Of a DNA stretch of 64,000 bases, positions 1 to 15,000 are shown piece by piece. The position numbers and the translations under genes are program-made. How positions within the stretch are numbered: the first letter of the stretch is position 1; each line of letters opens with the position of its first letter. The stretch covers positions 1,789,045 through 1,853,044 of the forward strand of contig OX465103.1 in NCBI GenBank assembly GCA_949987565.1, written 5' to 3'. The notes under the pieces were generated by a model that ran no database searches, had not been told where the DNA came from, and saw only the letters and a program-made list of their open reading frames with translations. This stretch comes from Luidia sarsii. Taxonomy: Eukaryota > Echinodermata > Asteroidea > Paxillosida > Luidiidae.

Positions 1-3000
1 CCAGTTGTACCTACCGCGGTGCCAGTTGAACCAACTGAGGCTCCAATTGAGCCAACCGAGGCTCCAGTCGTACCTACCGAGGCTCCAGTCGAACCGACCG
101 AGGCTCCAGTCGTACCTACCGAGGCTCCAGTCGAACCAACTGAGGCTCCAATTGAACCTACCGAGTCTCCAGTTGAGCCGACCGAGTTTCCAGTTGAACC
201 AACCGATGCTCCAGTCGAACCAACTGAGGCTCCAGTCGAACCAACCGAGGCTCCAGTCGAACCAACCGAGGCTCCAGTTGAACCAACCGAGGCTCCAGTC
301 ATACCTACCGAGGCTCCAGTCGAACCGACTGAGGCTCCAGTCGTACCTACCGAGGCTCCAGTCGAACCAACTGAGGCTCCAATTGAACCTACCGAGGCTC
401 CAGTTGAACCAACCGAGGCTCCAGTCATACCTACCGAGGCTCCAGTCGAACCGACCGAGGCTCCAGTCGAACCAACTGAAGCTCCAGTCGTACCTACCGA
501 GGCTCCAATTGAACCTACCGAGGCTCCAGTTGAGCCGACCGAGGCTCCAGTCGTACCTACCGAGGCTCCAGTCGAACCAACTGAGGCTCCAATTGAACCT
601 ACCGAGGCTCCAGTCGTACCTACCGAGGCTCCAGTCGAACCAACTGAGGCTCCAGTCGAACCAACCGATGCTCCAGTTGAACCAACTGAGGCTCCAATTG
701 AGCCAACCGAGGCTCCAGTCGTACCTACCGAGGCTCCAGTCGAACCGACCGAGGCTCCAGTCGTACCTACCGAGGCTCCAGTCGAACCAACTGAGGCTCC
801 AGTCGAACCAACCGAGGCTCCAGTTGAACCAACCGAGGCTCCAGTTGAGCCGACCGAGGCTCCAGTCATACCTACCGAGGCTCCAGTCGAACCGACTGAG
901 GCTCCAGTCATACCTACCGAGGCTCCAGTCGAACCAACTGAGGCTCCAATTGAACCTACTGAGGCTCCAGTTATACCTACCGAGGCTCCAGTCGAACCAA
1001 CTGAAGCTCCAGTCGTACCTACCGAGGCTCCAGTCGAACCAACTGAGGCTCCAATTGAACCTACCGAGGCTCCAGTTGAGCCGACCGTGGCTCCAGTCGT
1101 ACCTACCGATGCTCCAGTCGAACCAACTGAGGCTCCAATTGAACCTACCGAGGCTCCAGTTGTACCTACCGCGGTGCCAGTTGAACCAACTGAGGCTCCA
1201 ATTGAGCCAACCGAGGCTCCAGTCGTACCTACCGAGGCTCCAGTCGAACCGACCGAGGCTCCAGTCGTACCTACCGAGGCTCCAGTCGAACCTACCAAGG
1301 CTCCAGTCGAACCAACTGAGGCTCCAGTCGAACCAACCGAAGCTCCAGTCGAGCCGACCGAGGCTCCAGTCGTACCAACCGAGGCTCCAGTCGAACCAAC
1401 TGAGGCTCCAGTTGAACCAACCGATGCTCCAGTTGAACCAACTGAGGCTCCAATTGAGCCAACCGAGGCTCCAGTCGTACCTACCGAGGCTCCAGTCGAA
1501 CCGACCGAGGCTCCAGTCGTACCTACCGAGGCTCCAGTCGAACCAACTGAGGCTCCAGTCGAACCAACCGAGGCTCCAGTTGAACCAACCGAGGCTCCAG
1601 TTGAGCCAACCGAGGCTCCAGTTGAGCCGACCGAGGCTCCAGTCGTACCTACCGAGGCTCCAGTCGAACCAACTGAGGCTCCAGTTAAACCAACCGATGC
1701 TCCAGTCGAACCAACTGAGGCTCCAGTTAAACCAACCGATGCTCCAGTCGAACCAACTGAGGCTCCAGTTGAACCAACCGAGGCTCCAGTCGAACCAACT
1801 GAGGCTCCAATTGAACCTACCGAGGCTCCAGTTGAACCGACCGAGGCTCCAGTCGAACCAACTGAAGCTCCAGTCGTACCTACCGAGGCTCCAGTTGAGC
1901 CGACCGAGGCTCCAGTCGTACCCACCGAGGCTCCAGTCGAACCAACTGAGGCTCCAATTGAACCTACCGAGTCTCCAGTTGAGCCGACCGAGTTTCCAGT
2001 TGAACCAACCGATGCTCCAGTCGAACCAACTGAGGCTCCAGTCGAACCAACCGAGGCTCCAGTCGAACCAACCGAGGCTCCAGTTGAACCAACCGAGGCT
2101 CCAGTCATACCTACCGAGGCTCCAGTCGAACCGACTGAGGCTCCAGTCGTACCTACCGAGGCTCCAGTCGAACCAACTGAGGCTCCAATTGAACCTACCG
2201 AGGCTCCAGTTGAACCAACCGAGGCTCCAGTCATACCTACCGAGGCTCCAGTCGAACCGACCGAGGCTCCAGTCGAACCAACTGAAGCTCCAGTCGTACC
2301 TACCGAGGCTCCAATTGAACCTACCGAGGCTCCAGTTGAGCCGACCGAGGCTCCAGTCGTACCTACCGAGGCTCCAGTCGAACCAACTGAGGCTCCAATT
2401 GAACCTACCGAGGCTCCAGTCGTACCTACCGAGGCTCCAGTCGAACCAACTGAGGCTCCAGTCGAACCAACCGATGCTCCAGTTGAACCAACTGAGGCTC
2501 CAATTGAGCCAACCGAGGCTCCAGTCGTACCTACCGAGGCTCCAGTCGAACCGACCGAGGCTCCAGTCGTACCTACCGAGGCTCCAGTCGAACCAACTGA
2601 GGCTCCAGTCGAACCAACCGAGGCTCCAGTTGAACCAACCGAGGCTCCAGTTGAGCCAACCGAGGCTCCAGTTGAGCCGACCGAGGCTCCAGTCGTACCT
2701 ACCGAGGCTCCAGTCGAACCAACTGAGGCTCCAGTTAAACCAACCGATGCTCCAGTCGAACCAACTGAGGCTCCAGTTGAACCAACCGAGGCTCCAGTCG
2801 AACCAACCGAGGCTCCAGTTGAACCGACCGAGGCTCCAGTCGAACCAACTGAAGCTCCAGTCGTACCTACCGAGGCTCCAGTCGAACCAACTGATGCTCC
2901 AATTGAACCTACCGAGGCTCCAGTCGAACCAACTGAGGCTCCAATTGAACCAACCGAGGCTCCAGTCGTACCTACCGAGGCTCCAGTTGAGCCGACCGAG

Positions 3001-6000
3001 GCTCCAGTCGTACCTACCGAGGCTCCAGTCGAACCAACTGAGGCTCCAATTGAACCTACCGAGGCTCCAGTTGAGCCGACCGAGGCTCCAGTCGTACCAA
3101 CCGAGGCTCCAGTCGAACCAACTGAGGCTCCAGTCATACCTACCGAGGCTCCAGTCGAACCGACCGAGGCTCCAGTCGTACCTACCGAGGCTCCAGTCGA
3201 ACCAACTGAGGCTCCAATTGAACCTACCGAGGCTCCAGTTGTACCTACCGCGGCTCCAGTCGAACCAACTGAAGCTCCAGTCGTACCTACCGAGGCTCCA
3301 ATTGAACCTACCGAGGCTCCAATTGAACCTACCGAGGCTCCAGTCGTACCTACCGAGGCTCCAGTCGAACCAACTGAGGCTCCAATTGAACCTACCGAGG
3401 CTCCAGTCGTACCTACCGAGGCTCCAGTCGAACCAACTGAGGCTCCAGTCGAACCAACCGAGGCTCCAGTCGTACCTACCGAGGCTCCAGTCGAACCAAC
3501 TGAGGCTCCAATTGAACCTACCGAGGCTCCAATTGAACCTACCGAGGCTCCAGTTGAGCCGACCGAGGCTCCAGTCGTACCTACCGAGGCTCCAGTCGAA
3601 CCAACTGAGGCTCCAATTGAACCTACTGAGGCTCCAGTTGAGCCGACCGAGGCTCCAGTCGTACCAACCGAGGCTCCAGTCGAACCAACTGAGGCTCCAG
3701 TTGAACCAACCGATGCTCCAGTCGAACCAACTGAGGCTCCAGTTGAACCAACCGAGGCTCCAGTTGAACCAACCGAGGCTCCAGTCATACCTACCGAGGC
3801 TCCAGTCGAACCGACTGAGGCTCCAGTCATACCTACCGAGGCTCCAGTCGAACCAACTGAGGCTCCAACTGAAGCTCCAGTCGTACCTACCGAGGCTCCA
3901 GTCGAACCGACCGAGGCTCCAGTCGTACCTACCGAGGCTCCAGTTGTACCTACCGAGGCTCCAGTCGAACCAACTGAAGCTCCAGTCGTACCGACCGAGG
4001 CTCCAGTCGAACCTACCGAGGCTCCAGTTGAGCCGACCGAGGCTCCAGTCGTACCTACCGAGGCTCCAGTCGAACCAACTGAGGCTCCAATTGAACCTAC
4101 CGAGGCTCCAGTCGTACCTACCGAGGCTCCAGTCGAACCAACTGAGGCTCCAGTCGAACCAACCGAGGCTCCAGTCGTACCTACCGAGGCTCCAGTCGAA
4201 CCAACTGAGGCTCCAGTCGAACCAACCGAGGCTCCAGTTGAACCAACTGAGGCTCCAGTCGAACCGACCGAGGCTCCAGTCGTACCTACCGAGGCTCCAG
4301 TCGAACCAACTGAGGCTCCAATTGAACCTACCGAGGCTCCAGTTGAACCGACCGAGGCTCCAGTCGAACCAACTGAAGCTCCAGTCGTACCTACCGAGGC
4401 TCCAGTTGAGCCAACCGAGGCTCCAGTCGTACCTACCGAGGCTCCAGTCGAACCAACTGAGGCTCCAATTGAACCAACCGAGGCTCCAGTTGAACCGACC
4501 GAGGCTCCAGTCGAACCAACTGAAGCTCCAGTCGAACCAACTGAGGCTCCAATTGAACCTACCGAGGCTCCAGTCGTACCTACCGAGGCTCCAGTCGAAC
4601 CAACTGAGGCTCCAGTCGAACCAACCGATGCTCCAGTTGAACCAACTGAGGCTCCAATTGAGCCGACCGAGGCTCCAGTTGTACCTACCGAGGCTCCAGT
4701 CGAACCAACTGAGGCTCCAATTGAACCTACCGAGGCTCCAGTTGAGCCGACCGAGGCTCCAGTCGTACCAACTGAGGCTCCAGTCGAACCAACCGAGGCT
4801 CCAGTTGAACCAACCGATGCTCCAGTCGAACCAACTGAGGCTCCAGTCGAACCAACCGAGGCTCCAGTTGAACCAACCGAGGCTCCAGTCATACCTACCG
4901 AGGCTCCAGTCGAACCGACCGAGGCTCCAGTCGAACCAACTGAAGATCCAGTTGTACCTACCGAGGCTCCAATTGAACCTACCGAGGCTCCAGTTGAGCC
5001 GACCGATGCTCCAGTCGTACCTACCGAGGCTCCAGTCGAACCAACTGAGGCTCCAATTGAACCTACCGAGGCTCCAGTCGTACCTACCGAGGCTCCAGTC
5101 GTACCTACCGAGGCTCCAGTCGTACCTACCGAGGCTCCAGTCGAACCAACTGAGGCTCCAGTTGAACCAACCGATGCTCCAGTTGAACCAACTGAGGCTC
5201 CAATTGAGCCAACCGAGGCTCCAGTCGTACCTACCGAGGCTCCAGTCGAACCGACCGAGGCTCCAGTCATACCTACCGAGGCTCCAGTCGAACCAACTGA
5301 GGCTCCAGTCGAACCAACCGAGGCTCCAGTTGAACCAACCGAGGCTCCAGTTGAGCCAACCGAGTCTCCAGTTGAGCCGACCGAGGCTCCAGTCGTACCT
5401 ACCGAGGCTCCAGTCGAACCAACTGAGGCTCCAGTTAAACCAACCGATGCTCCAGTCGAACCAACTGAGGCTCCAGTTGAACCAACCGAGGCTCCAGTCG
5501 AACCAACCGAGGCTCTAGTTGAACCGACCGAGGCTCCAGTCGTACCTACCGAGGCTCCAGTCGAACCGACCGAGGCTCCAGTTGTACCTACCGAGGCTCC
5601 AGTCGAACCAACTGAGGCTCCAATTGAACCTACCGAGGCTCCAGTTGAACCGACCGAGGCTCCAGTCGAACCAACTGAAGCTCCAGTCGTACCTACCGAG
5701 GCTCCAGTTGAGCCGACCGAGGCTCCAGTCGTACCCACCGAGGCTCCAGTCGAACCAACTGAGGCTCCAATTGAACCTACCGAGTCTCCAGTTGAGCCGA
5801 CCGAGTTTCCAGTTGAACCAACCGATGCTCCAGTCGAACCAACTGAGGCTCCAGTCGAACCAACCGAGGCTCCAGTCGAACCAACCGAGGCTCCAGTTGA
5901 ACCAACCGAGGCTCCAGTCATACCTACCGAGGCTCCAGTCGAACCGACTGAGGCTCCAGTCGTACCTACCGAGGCTCCAGTCGAACCAACTGAGGCTCCA

Positions 6001-9000
6001 ATTGAACCTACCGAGGCTCCAGTTGAACCAACCGAGGCTCCAGTCATACCTACCGAGGCTCCAGTCGAACCAACTGAGGCTCCAATTGAACCTACCGAGG
6101 CTCCAGTCGTACCTACCGAGTCTCCAGTCGAACCAACTGAGGCTCCAGTCGAACCAACTGAGGCTCCAGTCGAACCAACCGATGCTCCAGTTGAACCAAC
6201 TGAGGCTCCAATTGAGCCGACCGAGGCTCCAGTTGTACCTACCGAGGCTCCAGTCGTACCTACCGAGGCTCCACTCGAACCAACTGAGGCTTCAATTGAA
6301 CCTACCGAGGCTCCAGTTGAGCCGACCGAGGCTCCTGTCGTACCAACCGAGGCTCCAGTCGAACCTACCGAGGCTCCAGTTGAGCCAACCGAGGCTCCAG
6401 TTGAACCAACCGATGCTCCAGTCGAACCAACTGAGGCTCCAGTCGAACCAACCGAGGCTCCAGTTGAACCAACCGAGGCTCCAGTCATACCTACCGAGGC
6501 TCCAGTCGAACCGACCGAGGCTCCAGTCGTACCTACCGAGGCTCCAGTCGAACCAACAGAGGCTCCAATTCAACCTACCGAGGCTCCAGTTGAGCCGACC
6601 GAGGCTCCAGTCATACCAACCGAGGCTCCAGTCGAACCAACCGAGGCTCCAGTTGAACCAACCGATGCTCCAGTCGAACCAACTGAGGCTCCAGTCGAAC
6701 CAACCGAGGCTCCAGTTGAACCAACCGAGGCTCCAGTCATACCTACCGAGGCTCCAGTCGAACCGACCGAGGCTCCAGTCGAACCAACTGAAGCTCCAGT
6801 CGTACCTACCGAGGCTCCAATTGAACCTACCGAGGCTCCAGTGGAGCCGACCGAGGCTCCAGTCATACCTACCGAGGCTCCAGTCGAACCGACCGAGGCT
6901 CCAGTCGAACCAACTGAAGCTCCAGTCGTACCAACCGAGGCTCGAGTCGAACCAACCGAGGCTCCAGTTGAACCAACCGATGCTCCAGTCGAACCAACTG
7001 AGGCTCCAGTTGAACCAACCGAGGCTCCAGTCGAACCAACCGAGGCTCCAGTTGAACCAACTGAGGCTCCAGTCGAACCAACCGAGGCTCCAGTTGAACC
7101 AACCGAGGCTCCAGTTGAGCCAACCGAGGCTCCAGTCGTACCTACCGAGGCTCCAGTCGAACCAACTGAGGCTCCAGTTAAACCAACCGATGCTCCAGTC
7201 GTACCTACCGAGGCTCCAGTCGAACCAACTGAGGCTCCAGTTGAACCAACCGAGGCTCCAGTTGAGCCGACCGAGGGTCCAGTCGTACCTACCGAGGCTC
7301 CAGTCGAACCGACCGAGGCTCCAGTCATACCTACCGAGGCTCCAGTCGAACCAACTGAGGCTCCAGTTGAGCCAACCGAGGCTCCAGTTGAGCCGACCAA
7401 GGCTCCAGTCGTACCTACCGAGGCTCCAGTCGTACCTACCGAGGCTCCAGTCGAACCAACTGAGGCTCCAGTTGAACCGACCGAGGCTCCAGTTGAGCCT
7501 ACTGAGGCTCCAGTTGAAAGTAGGATGGCTCCCATTGGACCAATCGATTTAATAGCACCAACTGTTGACCCAGAAGGTAAAGATCTTCAAACGGCAATGC
7601 AAACGAGAGCTCCAGTTGAACCTACCGAGGCTCCAGTCGAACCAACTGAGGTTCCAGTTGAACCAACCGATGCTCCAGTTGAACCAACTGAGGCTCCAGT
7701 CGAACCAACCGAGGCTCCAGTCGAACCCACTGAGGCTCCTATCGAGCCGACTGAGGCTCCAGTTGTACCTACCGAGGCTCCAGTTGAGCCGACCGAGGCT
7801 CCAGTCGTACCTACCGAGGCTCCAGTCGAACCAATTGAGGCTCCAGTCGAACCAACCGATGCTCCAGTTGAACCAACTGAGGCTCCAATTGAGCCGACCG
7901 AGGCTCCAGTTGTACCTACCGAGGCTCCAGTTGTACCTACCGAGGCTGCAGTCGAACCAACTGAGGCTCCAGTCGAACCAACCGAGGCTCCAGTCGAACC
8001 AACCAAGGCTCCAGTCGAACCCACTGAGGCTGCTATCAAGCCGACTGAGGCTCCAGTTGTACCTACCGAGGCTCCAGTTGAGCCGACCGAGGCTCCAGTC
8101 GTACCTACCGAGGCTCCAGTCGAACCAACTGAGGCTCCATTCGAACCAACTGATGCTCCAGTTGAACCTACCGAGGCTCCAGTTGAACCGACCGAGGCTC
8201 CAGTCGAACCAACTGAAGCTCGAGTTGAGCCGACCGAGACTCCAGTCGTACCTACCGATGCTCCAGTTGAACCAACTGAGGCTCCAGTTGAGCCGACCGA
8301 GGCTCCAATCGTACCTACCGAGGCTCCAGTCGAACCAACTGAGGCTCCAGTTGAACCAACCGATGCTCCAGTCGAACCAACTGAGGCTCCAGTTGAGCCG
8401 ACTGAGGCTCCAGTCTTACCTACCGAGGCTCCAGTGGAACCGACCGAGGCTCCAGTCGTACCTACCGAGGCTCCAGTCGAACCAACTGAGGCTCCAGTTG
8501 AACCAACCGATACTCCAGTCGAACCAACTGATGCTCCAGTCGAACCAACTGAGGCTCCAATTGAGCCTACCGAGGCTCCAGTTAAGCCGACCGAGGCTCC
8601 AGTCGTACCTACCGAGGCTCCAGTTGAACCAACTGAGGCTCCAGTCGAACCAACCGATGCTCCAGTCGAACCAACTGAGGCTCCAATTGAGCCAACCGAG
8701 GCTCCAGTCGTACCTACCGAGGCTCTAGTCGAACCGACCGAGGCTCCAGTCGTACCTACCGAGGCTCCAGTCGAACCAACTGAGGCTCCAGTTAAACCAA
8801 CCGATGCTCCAATTGAACCTACCGAGGCTCCAGTTGAGCCGACCGAGGCTCCAGTCGTACCTACCGAGGCTCCAGTCGAACCAACTAAGGCTCCAGTTGA
8901 ACCAACCGATGCTCCAGTTGAACCAACTGAGGCTCCAGTTGAGCCGACCGAGGCTCCAGTCGAACCAACTGAGGCTCCAATTAAACCAACTGAGGCTCCA

Positions 9001-12000
9001 GTCGTACCTACCGAGGCTCCAGTCGAACCAACTGAGGCTCCAGTCGAACCAACCGATGCTCCAGTCGAACCAACTGAGGCTCCAATTGAGCCTACCGAGG
9101 CTCCAGTCGAACCAACTGAGGCTCCAGTTGAACCAACCGATACTCCAGTCGAACCAACCGATGCTCCAGTCGAACCAACTGAGGCTCCAGTCGTACCTAC
9201 CGAGGCTCCAGTTGAACCGACCGAGGCTCCAGTCGAACCAACTGAAGCTCGAGTTGAGCCGACCGAGACTCCAGTCATACCTACCGATGCTCCAGTTGAA
9301 CCAACTGAGGCTCCAGTTGAGCCGACCGAGGCTCCAATCGTACCTACCGAGGCTCCAGTCGAACCAACTGAGGCTCCAGTTGAACCAACCGATGCTCCAG
9401 TCGAACCAACTGAGGCTCCAGTTGAGCCGACCGAGGCTCCAGTCTTACCTACCGAGGCTCCAGTGGAACCGACCGAGGCTCCAGTCGTACCTACCGAGGC
9501 TCCAGTCGAACCAACTGATGCTCCAGTTGAACCAACCGATACTCCAGTTGAACCAACTGATGCTCCAGTCGAACCAACTGAGGCTCCAATTGAGCCTACC
9601 GAGGCTCCAGTTGAGCCGACCGAGGCTCCAGTCGTACCTACCGAGGCTCCAGTTGAACCAACTGAGGCTCCAGTCGAACCAACCGATGCTCCAGTCGAAC
9701 CAACTGAGGCTCCAATTGAGCCAACCGAGGCTCCAGTCGTACCTACCGAGGCTCTAGTCGAACCGACCGAGGCTCCAGTCGTACCTACCGAGGCTCCAGT
9801 CGAACCAACTGAGGCTCCAGTTAAACCAACCGATGCTCCAATTGAACCTACCGAGGCTCCAGTTGAGCCGACCGAGGCTCCAGTCGTACCTACCGAGGCT
9901 CCAGTCGAACCAACTGAGGCTCCAGTTGAACCAACCGATGCTCCAGTTGAACCAACTGAGGCTCCAGTTGAGCCGACCGAGGCTCCAGTCATACCTACCG
10001 AGGCTCCAGTCGAACCAACTGAGGCTCCAATTAAACCAACTGAGGCTCCAGTCGTACCTACCGAGGCTCCAGTCGAACCAACTGAGGCTCCAGTCGAACC
10101 AACCGATGCTCCAGTCGAACCAACTGAGGCTCCAATTGAGCCTACCGAGGCTCCAGTCGAACCAACTGAGGCTCCAGTTGAACCAACCGATACTCCAGTC
10201 GAACCAACTGATGGTCCAGTCGAACCAACTGAGGCTCCAGTCGTACCTACCGAGGCTCCAGTCGAACCAACTGAGGCTCCAGTTAAACCAACCGATGCTC
10301 CAATTGAACCAACCGAGGCTCCAGTTGAACTGACCGAGGCTCCAGTCGAACCAACTGAAGCTCCAGTCGTACCTACTGAGGCTCCAATTGAACCTACCGA
10401 GGCTCCAGTTGAGCCGACCGAGGCTCCAGTCGTACCTACCGAGGCTCCAGTCGAACCAACTGAGGCTCCAGTTGAACCAACCGATGCTCCAGTCGAACCA
10501 ACTGAGGCTCCAGTTGAGCCGACCGAGGCTCCAGTCATACCTACCGAGGCGCCAGTGGAACCGACCGAGGCTCCAGTCGTACCTACCGAGGCTCCAGTCG
10601 AACCAACTGAGGCTCCAATTGAACCTACCGAGGCTCCAGTCGTACCTACCGAGGCTCCAGTCGAACCAACTGAGGCTCCAGTCGAACCAACCGATGCTCC
10701 AGTCGAACCAACTGAGTCTCCAATTGAGCCAACCGATGCTCCAGTCGTACCTACCGAGGCTCCAGTCGAACCAACCGATGCTCCAGTCGAACCTACCGAG
10801 GCTCCAGTCGAACCAACTGAAGCTCCAGTCGTACCTACCGAGGCTCCAGTCGAACCAACCGATGCTCCAGTCGAACCTACCGAGGCTCCAGTCGAACCAA
10901 CTGAAGCTCCAGTCGTACCTACCGAGGCTCCAATTGAACCTACCGAGGCTCCAGTCGAGCCGACTGAGGCTCCAGTCGTACCTACCGAGGCTCCAGTCGA
11001 GCCAACCGAGGCTCCAGTCGAACCGACCGATGCTCCAGTCGAACCCACTGAGGCTCCTATCGAGCCGACTGAGGCTCCAGTCGTACCTACCGAGGCTCCA
11101 GTTGAGCCGACCGAGGCTCCAGTCGAACCAACTGAGGCTCCAGTGAAACCAACCGATGCTCCAGTCGAACCAACTGAGGCTCCAATTGAGCCAACCGAGA
11201 CTCCAGTCGTACCTACCGAGGCTCCAGTCGAGCCAACCGAGGCTCCAGTCGAACCGACCGAGGCTCCAGTCGTACCTACCGAGGCTCCAGTCGAACCAAC
11301 TGAGGCTCCAGTCGAACCAACTGAGGCTCCAATTGAGCTGACCGAGGCTCCAGTCATACCTACCGAGGCTCCAGTCGTACCTACCGAGGCTCCAGTCGAA
11401 CCAACTGAGGCTCCAGTCGAACCAACTGTGGCTCCAGTTGAGCCGACCGAGGCTCCAGTCGTACCAACCGAGGCTCCAGTTGAACCGACCGAGGCTCCAG
11501 TTGAGCCGACCGAGGCTCCAGTCATACCTACCGAGGCTCCAATTGAACCTACTGAGGCTCCAGTTGAGCCGACCGAGGCTCCAGTCGTACCTACCAAGGC
11601 TCCAGTTGGACCAACTGAGGCTCCAGTTGAACCAACCGATGCTCCAGTCGAACCAACTGAGGCTCCAGTTGAGCCGACCGAGGCTCCAGTCATACCTACC
11701 GAGGCTCCAGTGGAACCGACCGAGGCTCCAGTCGTACCTACCGAGGCTCCAGTCGAACCAACTGAGGCTCCAATTGAACCTACCGAGGCTCCAGTCGTAC
11801 CTACCGAGGCTCCAGTCGAACCAACTGAGGCTCCAGTCGAACCAACCGATGCTCCAGTCGAACCAACTGAGTCTCCAATTGAGCCAACCGAGGCTCCAGT
11901 CGTACCTACCGAGGCTCCAGTCGAACCAACTGAAGCTCCAGTCGTACCTACCGAGGCTCCAATTGAACCTACCGAGGCTCCAGTTAAGCCGACCGAGGCT

Positions 12001-15000
12001 CCAGTTGTACCTACCGAGGCTCCAGTCGAACCAACTGAGGCTCCAATTGAACCTACCGAGGCTCCAGTCGTACCAACTGAGGCTCCAGTTGAACCAACCG
12101 AGGTTCCAGTCGAACCAACTGAAGCTCCAGTCGTACCTACCGAGGCTCCAGTCGTACCTACCGAGGCTCCAGTCGTACCTACCGAGGCTCCAGTTGAACC
12201 AACCGAGGCTCCAGTTGAGCCGACCGAGGCTCCAGTCGTACCTACTGAGGCTCCAGTCGAACCAACTGAGGCTCCAGTGAAACCAACCGATGCTCCAGTC
12301 GAACCAACTGAGGCTCCAATTGAACCTACCGAGGCTCCAGTTGTACCTACCGAGGCTCCAGTCGTACCCACCGAGGCTCCAGTCGTACCTACAAAGGCTC
12401 CAGTTGACCCAACCGAGGCTCCAATTGAACCTACCGAGGCTCCAGTTGTACCTACCGAGGCTCCAGTCGTACCCACCGAGGCTCCAGTCGTACCTACAAA
12501 GGCTCCAGTTGAACCAACCGAGGCTCCAGTTGAGCCGACCGAGGCTCCAGTCGTACCTACCGAGGCTCCAGTCGAACCAACCGAGGCTCCAGTCGTACCT
12601 ACCGATGCTCCAGTCGAACCAACTGAGGCTCCAATTGAGCCAACCGAGGCTCCAGTCGTACCTACCGAGGCTCCAGTCGAGCCAACCGAGGCTCCAGTCG
12701 AACCGACCGAGGCTCCAGTCGTACCTACCGAGGCTCCAGTCGAACCAACTGAGGCTCCAGTCGAACCAACCGAGGCTCCAGTCGAACCAACCGAGGCTCC
12801 AGTCGAACCCACTGAGGCTCCAATTGAACCCACCGAGGCTCCAGTCGTTCCTACCATGGCTCCAGTCGAACCAACTGAGGCTCCAGTCGAACCAACCGAT
12901 GCTCCAGTCGAACCAACTGAGGCTCCAATTGAGCCGACCGAGGCTCCACTTGTACCTACCGAGGCTCCAGTTGAGCCGACCGAGGCTCCAGTCATACCTA
13001 CCGAGGCTCCAATCGAACCCACTGAGGCTCCAGTCGAACCAACTGTGGCTCCAGTTGAACCAACCGAGGCTCCAGTTGAGCCGACCGAGGCTCCAGTCGT
13101 ACCAACCGAGGCTCCAGTTGAACCGACCGAGGCTCCAGTTGAGCCGACCGAGGCTCCAGTCATACCTACCGAGGCTCCAATTGAACCTACTGAGGCTCCA
13201 GTTGAGCCGACCGAGGCTCCAGTCGTACCTACCGAGGCTCCAGTCGAACCAACTGAGGCTCCAGTTGAACCAACCGATGCTCCAGTCGAACCAACTGAGG
13301 CTCCAGTTGAGCCGACCGAGGCTCCAGTCATACCTACCGAGGCTCCAGTGGAACCGACCGAGGCTCCAGTCGTACCTACCGAGGCTCCAGTCGAACCAAC
13401 TGAGGCTCCAATTGAACCTACCGAGGCTCCAGTCGTACCAACTGAGGCTCCAATCGAACCCACTGAGGCTCCTGTCGAGCCGACCGAAGCTCCAGTCGAA
13501 CCAACTGAGGCTCCAGTTGAGCCGACCGAGGCTCCAGTCGTACCTACCGAGGCTCCAGTCGAACCAACTGAGGCTCCAGTCGAACCAACCGATGCTCCAG
13601 TCGAACCAACTGAGGCTCCAGTCGAACCAACCGAGGCTCCAGTCGAACCAACCGAGGCTCCAGTCGAACCAACCGAGGCTCCAGTCGAACCAACCGAGGC
13701 TCCAGTTGTACCTACCGAGGCTCCAATTGAACCTACCGAGGCTCCAGTTGAGCCGACCGAGGCTCCAGTCGTACCTACCATGGCTCCAGTCGAACCAACT
13801 GAGGCTCCAGTCGAACCAACCGATGCTCCAGTCGAACCAACTGAGGCTCCAATTGAGCCGACCGAGGCTCCACTTGTACCTACCGAGGCTCCAGTTGAGC
13901 CGACCGAGGCTCCAGTCATACCTACCGAGGCTCCAATCGAACCCACTGAGGCTCCAGTCGAACCAACTGTGGCTCCAGTTGAACCAACCGAGGCTCCAGT
14001 TGAGCCGACCGAGGCTCCAGTCGTACCAACCGAGGCTCCAGTTGAACCGACCGAGGCTCCAGGTGAGCCGACCGAGGCTCCAGTCATACCTACCGAGGCT
14101 CCAATTGAACCTACTGAGGCTCCAGTTGAGCCGACCGAGGCTCCAGTCGTACCTACCGAGGCTCCAGTCGAACCAACTGAGGCTCCAGTTGAACCAACCG
14201 ATGCTCCAGTCGAACCAACTGAGGCTACAGTTGAGCCGACCGAGGCTCCAGTCATACCTACCGAGGCTCCAGTGGAACCGACCGAGGCTCCAGTCGTACC
14301 TACCGAGGCTCCAGTCGAACCAACTGAGGCTCCAATTGAACCTACCGAGGCTCCAGTCGTACCAACTGAGGCTCCAGTTGAACCAACCGAGGTTCCAGTC
14401 GAACCAACTGAAGCTCCAGTCGTACCTACCGAGGCTCCAGTCGTACCTACCGAGGCTCCAGTCGTACCTACCGAGGCTCCAGTTGAACCAACCGAGGCTC
14501 CAGTTGAGCCGACCGAGGCTCCAGTCGTACCTACTGAGGCTCCAGTCGAACCAACTGAGGCTCCAGTGAAACCAACCGATGCTCCAGTCGAACCAACTGA
14601 GGCTCCAATTGAGCCAACCGAGGCTCCAGTCGTACCTACCGAGGCTCCAGTCGAGCCAACCGAGGCTCCAATTGAACCTACCGAGGCTCCAGTTGTACCT
14701 ACCGAGGCTCCAGTCGTACCCACCGAGGCTCCAGTCGTACCTACCGAGGCTCCAGTCGAGCCGACCGAGGCTCCAGTCGTACCTACCGAGGCTCCAGTCG
14801 AACCAACCGAGGCTCCAGTCGTACCTACCGATGCTCCAGTCGAACCAACTGAGGCTCCAATTGAGCCAACCGAGGCTCCAGTCGTACCTACCGAGGCTCC
14901 AGTCGAGCCAACCGAGGCTCCAGTCGAACCGACCGAGGCTCCAGTCGTACCTACCGAGGCTCCAGTCGAACCAACTGAGGCTCCAGTCGAACCAACCGAG

